Part shown: piece after piece, positions 42,563 to 50,808 of the stretch | Numbering within the stretch: the stretch's first letter is position 1 | Layout of the letters: every line of letters begins with the position of its first letter | Position numbers and translations under genes: made by a program | Notes under the pieces: generated by a model | Seen by the model: only the letters and a program-made list of their open reading frames with translations | What the model was told of the DNA's origin: nothing | The model's database searches: none | Assembly: GCA_038206765.1 (NCBI GenBank) | Contig: JBBRAM010000015.1 | Location: 1-64,000 of the forward strand | Length of the DNA stretch: 64,000 nucleotides | Reading direction: 5' to 3' | DNA from: UKL13-2 sp038206765 | GTDB lineage: Bacteria; Pseudomonadota; Gammaproteobacteria; Burkholderiales; Usitatibacteraceae

Positions 42563-42602
42563 CCCAACTAAACAAGCTAAACGAACAAAGCGGACGGTTT
42601 AT

Positions 42603-42635
42603 GAACCGGTGTTCGTGAACCGGTGTTCGTGAACC
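42603..42635. repeat. Tandem 14-bp repeat between hscB and hscA
   Basis: Two perfect copies of GAACCGGTGTTCGT (42603-42616 and 42617-42630) and a partial third copy. Each unit contains the near-palindrome GAACCGGTGTTC. Confidence 0.85.
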
Positions 42636-42676
42636 TGCATTTATCAACTTGCGCGTAACCAGAAAATAAATTCACC

Positions 42677-44545
42677 ATGGCACTCATGCAAATCGCCGAG
42701 CCCGGCGAATCCACCGCACCGCACCAGCATCGCTTGGCGGTTGGCATCGATTTAGGCACCACCAATTCACTCGTTGCGACGGTGAAAAGCGGCGCGGCAG
42801 AGGTATTGCTCAATCATGATTCGCAGCCGCTTTTACCGTCCGTGGTGCGGTATTTAAAAGACAAGACCGTCGTCGGCGCCGAAGCAAAGGCGGCCCAAGC
42901 CATCGATCCGCAAAACACCATCGTCTCGGTCAAACGCTTTATGGGGCGCGGCATTGCGGACGTTGCCAAATACGGTGCGTTACCGTACAAATTTATTGAC
43001 GCACCCGGCATGGTCAAGATTGAAACCATTGCCGGCGTGAAATCACCTGTCGATGTTTCTGCCGATATTTTGCGGGTGCTGCGTATTCAAGCTGAAGCGG
43101 CGTTGGCCGGTGAACTGGTGGGGGCGGTGATCACCGTGCCCGCTTACTTTGATGATGCGCAACGCCAAGCCACAAAAGACGCCGCAAATATTGCCGGCAT
43201 TAATGTGCTCAGGTTGTTAAACGAGCCCACTGCGGCGGCCATTGCCTACGGGCTCGATAACGAGAGCAAAGGCACGTTTGCCGTGTTTGATTTAGGCGGC
43301 GGTACGTTTGATATTTCTATATTGAAGCTCACCAAAGGCGTGTTCGAAGTGCTCGCCACCAATGGCGATTCATCATTGGGTGGCGATGATTTTGATCAGG
43401 CGATCGGCGCATATTGGCGCAAACAATTAGGGCTTGCGTCGGCGGACCATGGCGACACGCGGCGCTTGTTAATGAAAGCACGTGAAGTCAAGGAAATGCT
43501 GACGAGGCAAGTAAATGCTGAATCAACATTGAAGCTCTCTTACGGTCAGGAATTTAAGCTGCGTTTAAGCCAAGATGAATTTTGGGCGATGACGCAAGCG
43601 TTTGTGCAACGCAGTTTGCAGCCGGTAAAAAAAGCGTTGCGTGATGCGAAGCTTGGTGTTGCCGATATTGATGGCATCGTCATGGTCGGCGGGGCGACAC
43701 GAATGCTGCATGTGCAACGTGCCGTGACAGAATTTTTTGGCAAACCGACGCTAAACAACCTCGACCCCGATAAAGTTGTAGCGCTCGGTGCCGCCATTCA
43801 GGCGAACGCGCTTGCGGGCAATCGTACGGGCGAAGATTTATTGCTGCTTGATGTGATTCCGCTGTCCCTCGGTTTAGAAACAATGGGTGGCCTGGCTGAA
43901 AAAGTAATCCCGCGAAATTCCACGATACCGATTGCCCGCGCGCAAGAGTTCACGACCTACAAAGACGGCCAGACGGCGATGGCGATTCACGTTGTGCAGG
44001 GCGAGCGAGAGCTGGTCAAAGATTGCCGATCGCTCGCCAAATTTGAGCTGCGCGGCATCCCGCCGATGGTGGCTGGTGCTGCACGGATTCAGGTGACATT
44101 TCAGGTTGATGCGGATGGCTTGTTATCGGTGGCGGCACGCGAAACAGTGAGCGGTGTGTCCACACAAATTGAAGTGAAGCCCTCGTACGGATTAAGCGAC
44201 AACGAAATCGCAGAAATGCTCAAGTCCAGTTTTAGCCACGCCAAAGATGATGCCGATGCACGGGTGTTGTCGGAGGAAAAAGTTGATGCAGTGCGATTAA
44301 TTGAAGCCGTGCAGGCAGCGATTAAAAAAGATGGTGATGCATTGTTGGACACGGCTGAACGGGCAGAAATCTTGGCCGCGATTGCCGCGCTCACACCGAT
44401 GATCGAGCGCAGCGATGCGAAAGCGATCAAAGCCCAAGTCGCTGAACTGTCGCGCACTACTGAAAACTTTGCCGCGCGAAGGATGGATAGAAGTGTTGCC
44501 GATGCGCTTAAGGGCAAAAGAGTTGAAGATATGCAGTCTCTGTAA
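42677..44545 (+). CDS. hscA: Hsp70-type chaperone HscA
   Basis: Specialised Hsp70 that drives cluster release from IscU through the LPPVK motif. The nucleotide-binding domain shows VGIDLGTTNSLVA, FDLGGGTFDISIL and VGGATRMLHVQ, and the substrate domain follows from about residue 395 (LGLETMGGLAEKVIPRNSTI). It is 622 residues, as expected. It sits between hscB and fdx in the operon. Confidence 0.98.
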   Translation: MALMQIAEPGESTAPHQHRLAVGIDLGTTNSLVATVKSGAAEVLLNHDSQPLLPSVVRYLKDKTVVGAEAKAAQAIDPQNTIVSVKRFMGRGIADVAKYGALPYKFIDAPGMVKIETIAGVKSPVDVSADILRVLRIQAEAALAGELVGAVITVPAYFDDAQRQATKDAANIAGINVLRLLNEPTAAAIAYGLDNESKGTFAVFDLGGGTFDISILKLTKGVFEVLATNGDSSLGGDDFDQAIGAYWRKQLGLASADHGDTRRLLMKAREVKEMLTRQVNAESTLKLSYGQEFKLRLSQDEFWAMTQAFVQRSLQPVKKALRDAKLGVADIDGIVMVGGATRMLHVQRAVTEFFGKPTLNNLDPDKVVALGAAIQANALAGNRTGEDLLLLDVIPLSLGLETMGGLAEKVIPRNSTIPIARAQEFTTYKDGQTAMAIHVVQGERELVKDCRSLAKFELRGIPPMVAGAARIQVTFQVDADGLLSVAARETVSGVSTQIEVKPSYGLSDNEIAEMLKSSFSHAKDDADARVLSEEKVDAVRLIEAVQAAIKKDGDALLDTAERAEILAAIAALTPMIERSDAKAIKAQVAELSRTTENFAARRMDRSVADALKGKRVEDMQSL

Positions 44546-44580
44546 GTTTATGAATTGATCACTGTTTAAAAGCAAATAAA

Positions 44581-44919
44581 ATGACCACCGTAAAAATCCT
44601 CCCGCACGAATCCCTCTGCCCTGCCGGCCTCGAATTTGATGCGCCCGTTGGCGAAACCATCTGCGATGCGCTGTTACGCAATCACATTGAAATCGAACAC
44701 GCCTGCGAAAAGTCCTGCGCCTGCACCACCTGCCACGTCATCATCCGCGAAGGCATTCAATCCCTTGACGATGCAGAAGAAAAAGAAGAAGACATGCTCG
44801 ATATGGCCTGGGGCTTAACGCCGCTCTCGCGCCTATCCTGCCAAGCCAAAGTGCGCGAACAACCGCTCATCATCGAAATCCCCAAATACACCATTAACCA
44901 CGCGCGGGAGACACATTAA
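44581..44919 (+). CDS. fdx: ISC-type [2Fe-2S] ferredoxin
   Basis: Electron donor for cluster assembly. The four ligands Cys42, Cys48, Cys51 and Cys87 are present (ACEKSCACTTC and LSCQAKV), along with the extra conserved Cys46. The 112-residue protein has the adrenodoxin-like fold with an acidic DDAEEKEEDML helix that docks redox partners. Its stop overlaps the start of iscX. Confidence 0.97.
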   Translation: MTTVKILPHESLCPAGLEFDAPVGETICDALLRNHIEIEHACEKSCACTTCHVIIREGIQSLDDAEEKEEDMLDMAWGLTPLSRLSCQAKVREQPLIIEIPKYTINHARETH

Positions 44920-45119
44920 TGGCGCTTAAGTGGACAGATACCTTGGAGCTTGCGATTCAGTTATCAGAGGCGCATCCCGAAATCGATCCCAAACTCATTC
45001 GCTTCACGGATTTACATCAGTGGGTGATGGCCTTGCCGGAATTTGATGATGATGCAAGCCGTTCGGGGGAGAAAATTTTAGAGGCTATTCAGATGGCTTG
45101 GATTGAGGAAGTGGAATAA
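44919..45119 (+). CDS. iscX: Fe-S assembly protein IscX
   Basis: Small acidic winged-helix protein (66 residues) that binds IscS and iron and modulates desulfurase activity. The typical opening LKWTDTLELAIQLSEAHP and LRFTDLHQWV-like block are present, and the end IQMAWIEEVE is family-typical. It overlaps the last base of fdx and ends the operon. Confidence 0.96.
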   Translation: MALKWTDTLELAIQLSEAHPEIDPKLIRFTDLHQWVMALPEFDDDASRSGEKILEAIQMAWIEEVE

Positions 45120-45315
45120 TTTTTACAATTTGAAAACAGATCAACATTAAAAACGTCTGACATTTTTCGGGGGCTTCATCCGCATGGATTCATTTTGTAA
45201 ATGGCTTGAAAGGCAGTCTGGATGCGGAGTTCAGAGTATTTTCTGTTCTCAGGATTTGGGGCAGAGACCATGTTAAATTGACAGTTTTCTGTCCACCAAT
45301 ACTGAGTTAACGCCC

Positions 45316-45699
45316 ATGTTCAAATTCTTCCGAGACCTAGACTGGAAAATTTTGTTGTTCGCCTCGCTCGGATGCTATGCGATGCCCCTGCTTGTATTTG
45401 GCACGCTCATCTCCGCAGCCTTGTCCCAATCACCGGACGGTTGGGGACAACTGGCAACAGTGATCCTGCTGTTGATATTCCTCCTACTTTCTCCGCTGGC
45501 CGCTGGTTACTTTACAGCCCGATATGCGCGATCACGCCCTCAACTACATGTCTTACTTGTTTGGGCCATTGGCTTCGCGGCATTTGTCGTCACATCATCT
45601 GGCTCACTTGGTATTCAAGCCGCCGTTGGTGTCGCTTCACTTGCATTCGCTTCGCTTGGGGCGTTTGTCCGGTTACGAGCCAGCGAACTTAACGAGTAG
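45316..45699 (+). CDS. Small integral membrane protein, unknown
   Basis: A 127-residue protein with four hydrophobic helices (about residues 13-35, 46-70, 80-95, 98-118) separated by short loops. I do not recognise the family; size and layout resemble the many small inner-membrane proteins of unknown function. It follows iscX by 196 bases, is not obviously part of that operon and has a weak ribosome-binding sequence. Confidence 0.6.
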   Translation: MFKFFRDLDWKILLFASLGCYAMPLLVFGTLISAALSQSPDGWGQLATVILLLIFLLLSPLAAGYFTARYARSRPQLHVLLVWAIGFAAFVVTSSGSLGIQAAVGVASLAFASLGAFVRLRASELNE

Positions 45700-46141
45700 G
45701 GTGTAGCAAAACCAATTGTTCCCAAGCGGCCGCTGATGATCGCACCGAACCTTTCAACACCCGCTTTGCCACGCCGTACAAAAATCATCGCCCCCTCAAA
45801 CTCCAGCACTGGCGGGACGTTTGGGACCGATAGCCCCGAGCCGTAATTCACATCTTCTTTTACGATTGCTGACGGCCAAAGTGCCTGCATGGCCGCGGCA
45901 AGAGAATAAATACCGCGTCTCATTTACGACAATGCAACGATACTCGCGCGGATTGTGCTGGTGTAATCGTTTTCCTACACGCCGTTCAGCCGACCGCCGA
46001 CTAGTTGGGCTTGGCTCGTTTGTTAATCTGTTCATGTGTAATTAAGTACACTCTGCGAGATTTTCTTAAACCTTTTCTTTTAAAACCGTTTAAGTGTTCT
46101 CGCTGGCCTTATCGAAAAGGCATAACCAAAAGGAATCACTC
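45700..46141. other. Intergenic region with a copy of the dispersed motif
   Basis: A 440-base gap holding the motif at 45799-45826. A minus-strand frame (45615-45923) crosses it and encodes PNVPPVLEF at the motif, but it runs into the preceding gene on the other strand and is not clearly a gene. Confidence 0.45.
45799..45826. repeat. Dispersed 28-bp motif, intergenic copy
   Basis: Begins AAACTCCAGCACTGGCGGGA and ends GTTTGGG; 25 of 28 bases agree with the copy inside mutS at 33345-33372. Same orientation. Confidence 0.75.
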
Positions 46142-46723
46142 ATGAACACCCCCGTTTACACTTCAAAAAGCAAGATGCATCCGATTATGATTATTGCCGC
46201 GATTGCCATTATCCTGGTGAGCGTTGCCGGCGTTGCCGCCCTGATGGGCTGGCTACCGACATCCAATGCGTCTAATTCTAATGGCACCAATGCGAGCGTT
46301 GCCACTGCGGCTCACAGCAGCGGCCAAGCGAAATCAACGACCGCACCAAGCCATACTTCCACACCTGCACCTGCGGCTGTCGCAAAATGCACCAATTGCG
46401 GAACCGTTGAATCGGTTGCTGCGGTTGAGACTGGCGGCCAAAGTAACGGTACAGGCGCTGTCATCGGCGGCGTGTTGGGCGGTGTGTTGGGTCACCAAGT
46501 CGGCGGTGGTCGTGGCAAGGATGTCGCCACGGTAGCTGGCGCAGTCGGCGGTGCACTGGCTGGCAACAGTATCGAGAAAAATCGTAATTCCACTACTCGC
46601 TATGAAGTTCGAGTGCGCTTGGATGACGGCAATTCACGTACCTTCACCGTTAATACTGCTTCTGTCCAAAGCGGCGATCGCGTTCGGGTTGATGGTGATA
46701 GCTTTTATCGCATTGACCGATAA
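46142..46723 (+). CDS. Glycine-zipper 2TM envelope protein
   Basis: A 193-residue envelope protein with an N-terminal membrane anchor (about residues 13-36), a long Ser/Asn/Thr/Ala low-complexity linker, a CTNC pair, and a glycine-zipper segment (GAVIGGVLGGVLGHQVGGG then VAGAVGGALAGNSIE) of the type in SlyB/17-kDa-antigen-like proteins, followed by a short beta domain (YEVRVRLDDGNSRTF). The anchor, rather than a lipobox, suggests an inner-membrane or uncleaved protein. AAAAGGAATC lies before ATG 46142. A strong terminator follows. Confidence 0.85.
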   Translation: MNTPVYTSKSKMHPIMIIAAIAIILVSVAGVAALMGWLPTSNASNSNGTNASVATAAHSSGQAKSTTAPSHTSTPAPAAVAKCTNCGTVESVAAVETGGQSNGTGAVIGGVLGGVLGHQVGGGRGKDVATVAGAVGGALAGNSIEKNRNSTTRYEVRVRLDDGNSRTFTVNTASVQSGDRVRVDGDSFYRIDR

Positions 46724-46743
46724 AACCGTAGTCTCTCAAGACC

Positions 46744-46774
46744 AAAACGACCGCATAATGCGGTCGTTTTTTTT
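46744..46774 (+). terminator. Rho-independent terminator after the glycine-zipper gene
   Basis: Twelve-base stem AAAACGACCGCA / TGCGGTCGTTTT with a tiny loop, followed by a T-tract. Confidence 0.92.
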
Positions 46775-46929
46775 CGCCTGCTTTTCGGCTGCTTTTCGGA
46801 TGTTTGTCCGATGTTTGTTCGGGGCAAGCAAGGTGGACAAAATGTGGCGGTCCCAAGTGAGCGGCACTGGCGGGCATCAAACGCTTAAACATCAGCGTGG
46901 CTGCGCCGTCGAAGGCCCCAAACACCCTG

Positions 46930-46953
46930 AAACGCTAGCACTGGCGCGGCTTT
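46930..46953. repeat. Dispersed motif, partial third copy
   Basis: Contains CTAGCACTGGCGCGGC, identical to the core of the mutS copy (33350-33365), with divergence on both sides. Confidence 0.6.
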
Positions 46954-47080
46954 CCAAGCATTCGCAGGATGGGGAAGCCATTTAACAATGCCACATACCA
47001 CCGCGTTTAGCACGACATTTGCCACCACATTTAGCATGATATGCGCACCACATAAAACACCGTACAGCGCCCAGCAAACG

Positions 47081-48100
47081 CTACCCCGAGATCATCTCGG
47101 CATCTTCAAAAAGCGACCGAATCACCACCTTGTTTATCGCGCTTTGATCGGGCACAACGTACAAAACCGGCGTGATCATTTCTTCAAAGATACCGCGTAG
47201 GCTCCGTGCGCCGACTTTATATTCAATCGCCAAATCGGAGATTTCTTCAAACACGCGCGCTTCAATGACGAGCTCAACGCCCTCGTTTTTGAGGATTTCG
47301 CGGAACTGGTTATAGATGCAGTTTTTGGGTTCGGTCATGATCTTGACCAGCATTTCTTTATCAAGCTGCCGCATATTGGCGATCACCGGCAGGCGCCCGG
47401 TGAATTCAGGGATGAGGCCGAATTCGATCAGGTCGGTTGGTTTAACCCGCGAATTGAGTCGATCGAGAATTTTTTGATTATTGCCATCGGCCATCGAGAC
47501 AAAACCAAATGCGTGTGTCTTGGACATGATCTGCTCAAGACCAACAAATGCGCCACCACAGATGAACAAAATATTATTGGTGTCCATGACATGATTTGCA
47601 CCCAAATTCACCAACGAGCCTTCCATAATTTTCAGAAGCGAATGCTGCACGGATTCGCCTGACGCGGCGTTGGCGGCACCTTTAGCGGATTTTAGTTTGT
47701 CAATTTCATCAATGAACACAATGCCGTTTTGCGCTTTGTTCATATCGCCATCGGCCTTTTCGACCAACCGCAATAGCACCGCATTAATTTCTTCATTTAC
47801 ATATTTGCTTTGCGCGAGCGAGGTCGCATCGGCAGTGACAAACGGCACCTTCAACGCGCGGGCCAAGGTCTCGCACATCAGCGTTTTGCCAGTGCCGGTT
47901 GGCCCAATTAACAGCACATTGCTCTTGGCGATTTCGATGCCGCTCTCGTGCGATTTTAATAATTTTTTGTAGTGCGCATAGACCACAACCGATAACACTT
48001 TTTTCGCCTCCTCTTGCCCGACGACATGCATATCGAGATAGCGGACGATGGAGGATGGCGTCATTTTTACTTTGGGCAATTCGGCGTTGGGAGATTCCAT
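47081..48100 (-). CDS. Divergent ClpX-like AAA+ ATPase lacking the zinc-binding domain
   Basis: A 339-residue AAA+ protein aligning with ClpX along the ATPase and C-terminal subdomains: YLDMHVVGQEEAKKVL at the start, Walker A GPTGTGKT (66-73), Walker B VFIDEID (128-134), ILFICGGAFVGLEQI, FGLIPEFTGRLPVI and sensor-2 GARSLR. It departs from ClpX at every substrate-facing element: no N-terminal zinc domain (no room, as gloA ends 60 bases upstream), pore loop GYVGED replaced by KYVNEE, RKH loop deleted (only GANHVMDT), and the ClpP-docking IGF replaced by FGF. So it is probably a specialised unfoldase or remodeller, not the housekeeping ClpX. A good AAGGA lies before ATG. Confidence 0.88.
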   Translation of the reverse strand: MESPNAELPKVKMTPSSIVRYLDMHVVGQEEAKKVLSVVVYAHYKKLLKSHESGIEIAKSNVLLIGPTGTGKTLMCETLARALKVPFVTADATSLAQSKYVNEEINAVLLRLVEKADGDMNKAQNGIVFIDEIDKLKSAKGAANAASGESVQHSLLKIMEGSLVNLGANHVMDTNNILFICGGAFVGLEQIMSKTHAFGFVSMADGNNQKILDRLNSRVKPTDLIEFGLIPEFTGRLPVIANMRQLDKEMLVKIMTEPKNCIYNQFREILKNEGVELVIEARVFEEISDLAIEYKVGARSLRGIFEEMITPVLYVVPDQSAINKVVIRSLFEDAEMISG

Positions 48101-48159
48101 GGCTATCCTTGAGGTTCGCGCAAAGGCTTACGCTAACGGTTGCGCTTCTTTGAAATCTG

Positions 48160-48546
48160 CTATGCGGCCATCTGAATGAACTCGATTTTGTAACCGTCGG
48201 GGTCTTCGACAAAAGCAATAACGGTCGTGCCAAATTTCATCGGCCCCGGCTCGCGGGTAACGTTGCCGCCCTTTGCCTTGACTTCTGCGCAAGCCGCAAC
48301 GAGATCGGGCAAACCTACCGCGATGTGACCATAGCCCGTCCCTATTTCGTAGGATTTTGTATCCCAATTATGCGTGAGTTCAATCACGGCGTTTTCCGAC
48401 TCGTCACCATAACCCAAGAAAGCCAAGGTAAATTTCCCATCGGGGTAATCGCGGCGACGCAGCAATTTCATGCCGAGCACATCGGTATAAAACTCGATGG
48501 ATTTATCAAGATTGCCGACACGAAGCATAGTGTGGAGGAGACGCAT
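48160..48546 (-). CDS. gloA: Lactoylglutathione lyase (glyoxalase I)
   Basis: Isomerises the hemithioacetal of methylglyoxal and glutathione to S-lactoylglutathione. The 128-residue protein has the canonical start LLHTMLRVGNLDKSIEFYTD, LGMKLLRRRDYP, ELTHNWDTKSYE and DPDGYKIEFIQ, including the metal ligands His5, Glu56-type, His74-type and Glu122-type of the two-module site. AAAGGA precedes the ATG. It lies between the YgjP-type metallopeptidase and the ClpX-like gene on the same strand. Confidence 0.95.
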   Translation of the reverse strand: MRLLHTMLRVGNLDKSIEFYTDVLGMKLLRRRDYPDGKFTLAFLGYGDESENAVIELTHNWDTKSYEIGTGYGHIAVGLPDLVAACAEVKAKGGNVTREPGPMKFGTTVIAFVEDPDGYKIEFIQMAA

Positions 48547-48639
48547 ATTTTTCCTTTGGTCTTTTAGTGGTTTTGTTCTTTGCTGCTTTATTGCTTTAGT
48601 GCTTTGGTGCTTTGATGCGCTGGTGTTTTTGATGGGTCG

Positions 48640-49512
48640 CTAGAATGCGCGAAAGCGATGATCGTTCTGATCGAGCTCTGATTTCAAGGCGGCGTAATCA
48701 GGGCACATCCGTTCCACCTCTTGCCAGAACGCGGCGGAGTGATTCATCTGCCGCAAATGTGAGAGCTCATGACAAACGACATAGTCAATCAACGCCGGAC
48801 GCGCCTTCATCAAACGCCATGAAAAGCGAATTTCGCGGCGTGAATTGCAGCTGCCCCACCGATTGTTTGCGCTGGAAATAAAAACGCGCGGCGGGGTCAA
48901 GTTGTGCAGCTTGGCAAAGAAAAAAGCACGCTGGGCAAGATGTGGCAAAGCCTGTCGTTTGATCCAATTTATCACGGCAACTTCCGACTGCTCGGCAATC
49001 GCGTCAGCATCACCAAGCGCTGCCTTGATACGCACAAACAAATGCGGCCCCGCCTGGTCAACATGGACCCGCGTGTAGCCTGCATCAATCATGAGCGTGA
49101 GCGGCTCGCCCATATAAAAAATGGTTGCGCCGGTTTCCCAGCGCTGCGGCGTAATTTTGCGGTGCGACCATTCGCCTAATTTTTTAAGCACCCATTGCCC
49201 GTTCTTGCCGATCATGTCTTCAATCGCGCCGATGGGAGTCGTGAGCGATGCTGAAACCGTCATGCCGGTACCATCGACTTTTAAACCCACCCCGCGACGT
49301 CCACGGCGACGGATGAGTTTGTAATCAACGCGACGGCCATCGAGCGCAATGGTGCGTTCGTCGGATTCATCAGCGCCGGTCGATTTCGATGCGGGTGATT
49401 TCGACAAGGGTGTCTTGGTCCGCAACGCGTCACCGCCATTGGCCGGCAGCGGCGGCTGGATCGCCGTGCCGGCCAGATCAAACAGCGGCAGGCGGAAGTT
49501 TGGCCATTTCAT
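48640..49512 (-). CDS. YgjP-type M48-like metallopeptidase (DUF45)
   Basis: A 290-residue zinc-metalloprotease-like protein of the YgjP/WSS1-like family. The C-terminal catalytic block CHELSHLRQMNHSAAFW has the HExxH...H site; upstream are GSCNSRREIRFSWRLM and the domain start YKLIRRRGRRGVGLKV, all typical. A low-complexity N-terminal 70 residues precedes it. Start 49512 (MKWPNFRLPLF) is chosen; the gene overlaps the end of plsC by 35 bases, suggesting coupling. Cellular substrate is not established. Confidence 0.88.
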   Translation of the reverse strand: MKWPNFRLPLFDLAGTAIQPPLPANGGDALRTKTPLSKSPASKSTGADESDERTIALDGRRVDYKLIRRRGRRGVGLKVDGTGMTVSASLTTPIGAIEDMIGKNGQWVLKKLGEWSHRKITPQRWETGATIFYMGEPLTLMIDAGYTRVHVDQAGPHLFVRIKAALGDADAIAEQSEVAVINWIKRQALPHLAQRAFFFAKLHNLTPPRVFISSANNRWGSCNSRREIRFSWRLMKARPALIDYVVCHELSHLRQMNHSAAFWQEVERMCPDYAALKSELDQNDHRFRAF

Positions 49513-50194
49513 TTTCGATCCATTCTTCAACTTCGCGGATGATCGACGTCGATTCTTTGCCCACCGTTTGAATAGCAGGGCCAATACTCATCGTCACTGT
49601 GCCGGGCCGTTTGATGAAAGCATTCCGCCGCCACAGCTCACCCGCGTTATGCGCAATCGGCACAATCGGCGCCCCCGTTTGCGCGGCAAGCCATGCGCCG
49701 CCAACGCCGTAACGACCTTTTTTCCCGGGTGCCACGCGCGTGCCTTCGGGGAAAATAATAATCCACTGCCCCGCCTTTAAAAATTCACGACCTTGCTCCA
49801 AAATTTGATCGCGCGCCGCTTTGCCGCTTTTGCGATCAATCGCGATTGACTTCAACGCCGCCAACGCCCAACCCACAAACGGCACAAAAACTAATTCGCG
49901 TTTGATAATCCAAGACGATTGCGGCATCAGGCTTAATAGGCTCACGGTCTCCCATGCAGACTGGTGTTTGGCCATGATGATGCTCGGGACGGATGGCATG
50001 GATGCCAATCCGCGAATTTCGTAGTTGATGCCACAAATCAGCTTGGCGAGTCGCACAACTTGCGTACCCCATGAACGTGCGCAGGCATAGCCGAGTTTTT
50101 GCGAAACAAACGATAACGGTGGAACGATCAAGCCGTAGACCGTGGTGACGATAGCGGCGACGATGGAAAATAAAATTGAGCGGATAAGATTCAC
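49478..50194 (-). CDS. plsC: 1-Acyl-sn-glycerol-3-phosphate acyltransferase
   Basis: Membrane-bound acyltransferase that adds the second acyl chain to form phosphatidic acid. A hydrophobic N-terminus (about residues 5-30) precedes the catalytic block KHQSAWET, where the usual HxxxxD is HxxxxE, a form common in betaproteobacteria; IIFPEGTRVAPGKKGRYG and VPIAHNAGELW are the later motifs. The 238-residue frame begins with GTG at 50194. It follows gmhB by 35 bases. Confidence 0.92.
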   Translation of the reverse strand: MNLIRSILFSIVAAIVTTVYGLIVPPLSFVSQKLGYACARSWGTQVVRLAKLICGINYEIRGLASMPSVPSIIMAKHQSAWETVSLLSLMPQSSWIIKRELVFVPFVGWALAALKSIAIDRKSGKAARDQILEQGREFLKAGQWIIIFPEGTRVAPGKKGRYGVGGAWLAAQTGAPIVPIAHNAGELWRRNAFIKRPGTVTMSIGPAIQTVGKESTSIIREVEEWIENEMAKLPPAAV

Positions 50195-50229
50195 GTCGCG
50201 TTTTCTATCTTTAAATTGAAGATCATCAT

Positions 50230-50799
50230 TTACGACATGAGGAATCGTTGCGGTTCTGTCACCAAATATTTCACAGCCTCAGCCAAATCTGCAAACACTT
50301 TCGTGCCGGCCGGCAAATCACCTTTGGCTTGCGTTTTTTTGCCTTTGCCGGTGAGAACCAGGATCGGCACGCATCCGACGGCAGCACCTGCCTCTAGGTC
50401 GCGCAGCGAGTCGCCAACCGTTGGCACACCTTTGAGCCCAACATGAAACCTGGCAGCGATATCTTCAAACATGCCCGTGTCCGGTTTACGGCAGGGACAT
50501 TTTTGCTCGGCGGTACAAGGGCAGAAGAAGATCGCATCGATACGCCCGCCTTGGCGAAACACCATTTCCATCATTTTGTCGTTAATGGCGTTGAGGGTTG
50601 CCATATCAAACAAGCCGCGCCCGACGCCTGATTGATTCGTCGCCACTACCACCCGATAGCCATTCTGATTCAGACGCGCAATCGCCTCGATGGAGCCAGG
50701 TATTGGCTTCCATTCATCTGGCGATTTCACGAACTGGGCGGAATCGGCATTAATAACACCGTCGCGGTCGAGAATGATCAGTTTTGGTGGGCTTTGCAT
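50230..50799 (-). CDS. gmhB: D-glycero-beta-D-manno-heptose 1,7-bisphosphate 7-phosphatase
   Basis: HAD-family phosphatase that removes the C7 phosphate in ADP-heptose synthesis for the LPS core. The nucleophile motif LDRDGVIN is at the N-terminus, and the zinc-binding loop with CPCTAEQKCPCRKPDTGM is present, which separates GmhB from histidinol phosphatase. The 189-residue length is standard. It lies nine bases after glyS on the same strand. Confidence 0.95.
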   Translation of the reverse strand: MQSPPKLIILDRDGVINADSAQFVKSPDEWKPIPGSIEAIARLNQNGYRVVVATNQSGVGRGLFDMATLNAINDKMMEMVFRQGGRIDAIFFCPCTAEQKCPCRKPDTGMFEDIAARFHVGLKGVPTVGDSLRDLEAGAAVGCVPILVLTGKGKKTQAKGDLPAGTKVFADLAEAVKYLVTEPQRFLMS

Positions 50800-50808
50800 G
50801 TTGGTATT

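Larger units (their letters stand above)
46724..47080. other. Intergenic region with terminator and repeats
   Basis: Holds the terminator at 46744-46774, a partial copy of the dispersed motif (46930-46953) and, at 46997-47060, imperfect tandem units of about 24 bases with a TTTAGCAYGA core. No gene is convincing. Confidence 0.5.

Noticed and set aside
45615..45923. Minus-strand frame containing PNVPPVLEF
   Set aside because: It runs antisense into the small membrane-protein gene and appears to come from the dispersed motif; kept as a repeat, not a gene.
47793..48233. A minus-strand frame over the start of the ClpX-like gene that might hide a zinc domain
   Set aside because: It reads the same DNA in another frame, lacks the Cys4 pattern, and overlaps gloA; the zinc domain is truly absent.
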